64,000 nucleotides of DNA from positions 1,240,001 to 1,304,000 of the forward strand of contig CAMPDV010000014.1 of the NCBI GenBank assembly GCA_946699065.1. Reading direction: 5' to 3'. Under the pieces are notes generated by a model. The model searched no databases. It was given only the letters and a program-made list of their open reading frames with translations, and was not told where the DNA came from. Position numbers and translations under genes: made by a program. The stretch's first letter is position 1, and each line of letters starts with the position of its first letter. This document shows, piece after piece, positions 63,405 through 64,000 of this stretch. The stretch is from Loxodes magnus. Lineage: Eukaryota > Ciliophora > Karyorelictea > Loxodida > Loxodidae.

Positions 63405-63570
63405 AAATTTTTTTGATATCTTTAATTTTCGGAATTGTTTCTTCAAATTAAAGATATTAAATTTGAATATTCATCACAGTTCTTTCTGTTATTCATCAAT
63501 TCTTTTTAGTTCTCTTATTATTCAGCTTTTACCAACGTAAGCAATTCTAATCTTCTATAAAAAAAAATTA
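63405..63570 (-). mobile_element. LINE 3'-end fragment, F2
   Basis: Contains a perfect 13-bp hairpin (63416-63428 with 63445-63457) in the same context as that of the intact LINE: a T-run (plus strand) just before it and the same loop-side sequence (TTTCGGAAT against TTTCAGAAT). Little coding sequence remains, as expected for a strongly 5'-truncated copy. Confidence 0.65.
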
Positions 63571-64000
63571 GTTTAATATATTTTAAGGATCTATGGGTTT
63601 TGACTATTACAAGGTCTAGTAACAATTTCCAAATTATCAGAAGCTAAAACATGAAAGATAACAATTTTTTAGCATAATTATCTAAAGTAATAGAGAAAAG
63701 GTAAGAAAATAGACTAAGAATCTTTGCTTTTAAGAATAAAAAACATTTTAATAAATATCATTTAGAGATAACTGAGAGACGAAACTTCTTTAAAGATTAA
63801 AAAAATTATATGAAAAATGTTTAAAATAAAAAGATTAAACTTTATTCTAAAATATATTTTATCAATCATGAAATAAAGAATCATTTAGTATTCAGGAAAA
63901 GTTAAATAAATAAATATTAAATATAAACAACAAAGTATGCATATTAAAGTATATTTTATAAAAACATATCATTAAAGTAGAAGTAAATTATAAAGTAATA
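63571..64000. other. AT-rich end of the window
   Basis: No gene or repeat is recognised. Confidence 0.4.

Noticed and set aside
1..64000. CRISPR arrays, bacterial operons or ribosome-binding sites
   Set aside because: No spaced direct repeats or prokaryotic gene organisation were seen. Short introns, a ciliate code and a LINE indicate a eukaryotic nuclear genome.

Overview
ORGANISM. This is a very AT-rich nuclear genome segment from a ciliate that uses a reassigned genetic code. Read with the standard code it has almost no genes. Read with TAA and TAG as glutamine and TGA as tryptophan when internal, clear genes appear; the best models still end on TGA. The decisive case is a casein kinase 1 gene (49279-50380): TAA/TAG fall on family-conserved Gln positions, TGA falls on conserved Trp positions, and the gene ends at TGA. 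This fits the karyorelictean code (NCBI table 27, e.g. Loxodes) or less likely the Condylostoma code (table 28). Introns are minute (17, 20 and 22 nt).

LAYOUT. (i) 1-8.7 kb and 15.1-24.2 kb are two diverged copies of one ancient segmental duplication. Each carries, on the minus strand, a paralog of a ~750-residue protein of unknown function. Between the copies lie small minus-strand genes, including a 197-residue protein and an LRR-like protein. (ii) 22.7-23.7 kb: a ~0.95 kb mobile element encoding a gag-like, coiled-coil/zinc-knuckle protein, flanked by a target-site duplication. (iii) 24.24-30.87 kb: an apparently intact LINE on the minus strand, one ORF of 2,172 codons (coiled coil, AP-like endonuclease, reverse transcriptase, Cys/His motif), flanked by a 12-bp target-site duplication and carrying a conserved 3' hairpin. 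(iv) 31-36 kb: minus-strand coding tracts of unknown function. (v) 37.05-37.45 kb: a GC-rich island that folds strongly, an unidentified structured-RNA candidate, followed by a plus-strand coding tract. (vi) 41.9-44.9 kb: two tandem relics of an FkbM-type methyltransferase gene (minus). (vii) 48.3 kb: decayed reverse-transcriptase fragment. (viii) 49.3-53 kb: casein kinase 1 plus two less certain plus-strand ORFs. (ix) 53.2-60.25 kb: tandem RING/B-box/coiled-coil/kelch (TRIM-like) genes. The first is broken by frameshifts and by a second gag-like element, the second is intact, and their kelch segments look homogenised by gene conversion; a minus-strand gene lies between them. (x) 60.25-64 kb: an A-rich desert followed by two 3'-end fragments of LINEs related to the intact one.

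HOW IT FITS TOGETHER. The window is dominated by duplication and retrotransposition. The LINE, its 3' fragments and the gag-like elements share features (12-19 bp target-site duplications, A-runs just before the first codons). This makes it plausible, though unproven, that the LINE machinery moves the gag-like elements. Most protein assignments rest on reading the sequence by eye with the reassigned code. Because AT-rich DNA is almost always open in this code, tracts without motif or paralog support are given low confidence.
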